A DNA stretch of 64,000 nt. Origin: Thunnus maccoyii (lineage: Eukaryota > Chordata > Actinopteri > Scombriformes > Scombridae). The notes beneath the pieces are model-generated. The model was not told the DNA's origin. It saw nothing but the letters and a program-made list of their open reading frames with translations, and ran no database searches. Below, piece by piece: positions 61,321-64,000 of this stretch. The stretch is from assembly GCF_910596095.1 (NCBI RefSeq), contig NC_056537.1:2270574-2334573 (forward strand). The letters are read 5' to 3'. The position numbers and the translations under genes were made by a program. Positions within the stretch are counted from its first letter, which is position 1; every line of letters begins with the position of its first letter.

Positions 61321-61899
61321 CATCTGAGTAACAACCCTATCATATAAAATACACTGATGCCAGAAGCATCACCAATAATAAATGCAGAGTGGAAGAGGAT
61401 GTGTGTCTATAATAAAGAAACTAAAACATTAATTGAACTTTTCTTCATCTTTTTTCACTTTTCTTTACCTCATCAACAAAGTAAAAAGTAGTTTTGGTAG
61501 TTTTGTCTGAAGTTGTTTTCATTTTCCAAATTCTTCTTTAATACGTTCAATTATGATACCAAAGTGTTTAACATGTGCTACATACAGTATAAAGAGTGAA
61601 TGCATTGATGATCTGAGAGGTTTTCTTCTCTTTCTCTGCTGTGTCAAATTGTAAATGAAACCAAATGAAAATCTGTTAAACTATTTAAATCACAAAAAGG
61701 TGTTAGTACAACAAATACTGTTACACCTGAGTAAGGCATTAACCCCTGAATCCTTGACTCAGGATCCAACAGCTGACTGAATGTGGGGTCCAGGCGAGAC
61801 ATCGTTTATCAGATAACAATCGATCAGAGTGAAGAAACAGTTTCCTCTTACACATGAAACAGCAAAAAACAGACTCAGAGAAGTTTAGAAAGAGTGAAC

Positions 61900-61931
61900 A
61901 GTCCTTCCCGGGTTACTGAAGAGAGCGGCAG
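61900..61931 (+). other. Candidate 5' UTR exon donor of the downstream spam1 copy
   Basis: The sequence GAGAGCGGCAG|GTAGGTGT is a good donor and is conserved in the sister copy (AGCAGCAG|GTAGGT near 56388). With the acceptor before 62660 it suggests a short non-coding first exon and an intron of about 0.73 kb. No clear TATA box was seen upstream. Confidence 0.35.
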
Positions 61932-62666
61932 GTAGGTGTAAAACTATTTAAAATTCATATTTTACTTACCTGTTTAGATGAAGGAGATTATTAGACACTT
62001 TTAAATAATATAGAATCGATCATCTGAACATTTTCTGGACAAGATGTCTTCAGTTTTAGAGTTTCTGCAAAATTTGTAGCAACAGTTAACTAACCGTTAG
62101 ATTGAGTTTACATTCATCTTTGATTAAATTAATTTCAAAGTTTTTGTTCGTGATCTGCATTTTGTGATTGTCAGGTGAAAACCATCATTTTTTATTTGTG
62201 CAACATATGTATCCAACTTATGACAATCGTTACAGTCTCACTACGACACTAATGAGACAGCAGAGCTTGTCAGACGAAAACCTCATCTTTACAAAATGTT
62301 AAGTCTTTGAGAAATAAGAAATAATGTAAATTATAATCAATTTATATTTATTAAAGCTCATTGGCATTCACATATAGCACAGCAACATTGGGAAATGAGA
62401 TGCATGAAGGAGAGAGCTTGATTATTTAAAACAGTTACACTTGTTCAGCACTTGTATTTGTTAATAGAAAGCTGAAAATGACAAGTCTGCAGCGATGTAG
62501 ACTCGCTGTCGGAGGGTTTTATTGTCCACTTCCTGTTCGCACTAACAGGTTTGGGACGGCCTTTGATACAGCAAACCCTCCGTGTGAACATGGAGGCGGA
62601 GTGGACGGAGCAGAATGTGTCGGGGAGTTATTTGTTGTTTCTTCTCTTTTTCTGTCCAGAGCCATC

Positions 62667-63584
62667 ATGATGGTCCTGCCCTTCCTGTCCCGCCTCATGC
62701 TCTGTATCATCGGATCCATCACCACCGTCCTCGCCCTGCCACCCACCGAGCCGCCACTGATCCACGACCACCCCTTTGTGGCCATATGGAACGCCCCCAC
62801 CGACGTGTGTCAACAACTCGACATCCCACTGGACACCGCAGCCTTCCAGGCGGTGACCACGCCCGGCGCGGTGCACGGTCAGTTCCTCACCATCTTCTAC
62901 GAGGACCGCCTCGGCCTCTACCCTAAAGTCGACAATGCCAAACACAAGCGCTACAATGGCGGGGTCCCCCAAAAGGGTAACCTGACGGAGCATCTGGCCA
63001 AGGCCCGATGCCAGATAGATCACTTAATCTCCCAGGATTCCTCTCCTGGGCTGGCTGTCATTGACTGGGAGTCTTGGCGCCCTCTGTGGGAACTGAACTG
63101 GGGATCGAAACGTATTTATCAAAAGCTGTCCATCCTTCACGCCCTTCAGATGGCCCCGTTTTTATCATCAAAGCGCATTTCCAAACTGGCAAAAAACCAG
63201 TTCCAGCACGCCGGGCGGCGCTTTATGGAGAAGACCATCAGCCTCGGCATCGGTGAGCGTCCAAGCCGCCGCTGGGGCTTCTACCTGTTCCCCGACTGCC
63301 ACAATTACAACTGGAGGAAGTCCAGCTACACAGGGAAGTGCTCTGCGAAGACCCAGGAGCAGAACAACCAGATGATGTGGCTGTGGGAGCGCAGCACTGC
63401 CCTCTTCCCCTCCGTATACCTCCACAGGGCCATGAGGAACTCCCCCAAGGCTGCACTCTTTGTCCGCAACAGAATCCAGGAGGCGCTGAGGGTGGCGGCG
63501 CTGCCTAAACGGCCGTACACGGTTCCAATCTACGTCTACTGCAGGCCACTGTACCGAGACCAGACCCAAAAGTTCCACACTGAG
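62667..63584 (+). CDS. spam1: spam1 (PH-20)-like hyaluronidase, downstream tandem copy, first coding exon (partial gene)
   Basis: Glycosyl hydrolase family 56; in mammals SPAM1/PH-20 is a GPI-anchored sperm-surface hyaluronidase. The 918-bp exon encodes 306 residues and ends in GAG|GTGAAC, phase 0 like the other copies. Residues 1-23 are a signal peptide (MMVLPFLSRLMLCIIGS). The catalytic Asp133 and Glu135 lie in [12 protein letters not shown]. Cys48, Cys211 and Cys225 match conserved positions; Cys114 and Cys292 are extra. SPAM1-like features are FVRNRIQEALRVAALPK and YRDQTQKF. The 90-bp exon and EGF-like exon must lie past 64000. An acceptor at 62658-62659 precedes the ATG, so the open frame running back to 62478 is probably untranslated; in the sister copy that stretch has a stop. 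The gene could also be called a hyal5/spam1-type paralog. Confidence 0.88.
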
Positions 63585-64000
63585 GTGAACTAGCTTGAGT
63601 TACTTACAAACTAACCTTAGGTTGGTCGTGTAGGTTGCAGCAGGGACTGTTTGAAGGAAACATGGATTTTACAAGCCTGATAATTAGACTGGATGTCCAT
63701 TTGTTTCTCTTCATTCTTCAGTATGACATGGTGTTCATGTTAAGGCCTCTTTACTCTCCTGTATGGTCCCTTGTGGTGAGATGAGTTATCAAATTTGATT
63801 CAGTCATTAGAATCGCTTTGTCTTCAAAAATTGCTCTTCTGAGAGTATTTACTCACCTAATATGCTCTTTCTCTAACTCTCTATCCTTCTCTAGTTCCAG
63901 CTAATCTGCTAAGCACTTAGGTTACTTCATGCAGGCCTTGTTGCACTTGTGTCAGGTGGAACAGTACAGTGGCCCTGAGAGCTCAACACACTGCAACTTA

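Larger units (their letters stand above)
55540..64000 (+). repeat. Tandem segmental duplication containing spam1 (period about 5.6-6.0 kb)
   Basis: The segment from about 55671 to 57795 recurs at 61315-63394, and sequence from 57796 recurs from about 63784 to the window end, in the same order and strand. The offset is about 5605-5645 bp on the left and about 5990 bp on the right; the difference is the deletion in the upstream copy. The copies look very similar by eye, including introns and 5' flank. A block near 61970-62040 is absent from the upstream copy. Confidence 0.92.

Noticed and set aside
62478..62666. N-terminal extension of the spam1 downstream copy by 63 codons
   Set aside because: An acceptor precedes the ATG at 62667, the ATG begins a signal peptide, and the sister copy has a stop in this stretch.
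1..64000. CRISPR arrays, prokaryotic operons or endogenous virus genes
   Set aside because: Tandem arrays here have no spacers; introns, MITEs and microsatellites show a vertebrate genome; no gag, pol or env-like frames were seen.

Overview
The window looks like nuclear DNA of a ray-finned (probably percomorph) fish. Coding exons are short and separated by GT-AG introns, spacers are AT-rich, and there are long CA, CT and TG microsatellites, several families of short inverted-repeat transposons (MITEs), fragments of fish LINEs and a decayed Tc1-like transposase. No prokaryotic, viral or organellar signal was seen.

The only clear genes are a plus-strand cluster of glycosyl hydrolase family 56 hyaluronidases. 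(1) At 6949-10442 is a complete three-exon gene with HYAL2/HYAL1-like sequence; its place next to hyal4 and spam1 suggests it is hyal6. (2) At 46711-51952 is a complete three-exon hyal4. (3) At 57062-60164 is a spam1 (PH-20)-like copy broken by at least four lesions. (4) At 62667-63584 is the intact first coding exon of a second spam1-like copy, whose later exons lie past the window end. Each complete gene has a first coding exon of about 0.95 kb holding the catalytic Asp-x-Glu, an exon of exactly 90 bp, and a last exon with the EGF-like cysteines and, where intact, a hydrophobic tail. The order hyal6-hyal4-spam1 matches the mammalian HYALP1-HYAL4-SPAM1 cluster (human 7q31).

Region by region: 1-6.9 kb is repeat-rich flank (LINE pieces, MITEs, a degenerate hammerhead-like core on the minus strand). 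6.9-10.4 kb is hyal6. 10.4-46.7 kb is a 36-kb gap with many repeats, a 1.25-kb T-rich TTTTTGTATATTTGTA-type array, and one convincing isolated promoter plus first exon at about 31.5 kb that may be the 5' end of hyal4. 46.7-52 kb is hyal4, with probable 3' UTR to about 55.0 kb. 55.5-64 kb is a tandem duplication of spam1 with a period of about 5.6-6.0 kb, bounded by a 13/14-bp minisatellite.

The proteins encoded here should be secreted or surface-attached enzymes that cleave hyaluronan, and for HYAL4 perhaps chondroitin sulfate. No new multi-gene system was found. The most interesting material is the recent duplication and decay of spam1, a templated palindromic insertion in the dead copy, the minisatellite, and the candidate distal hyal4 promoter with a strong-context upstream ORF.
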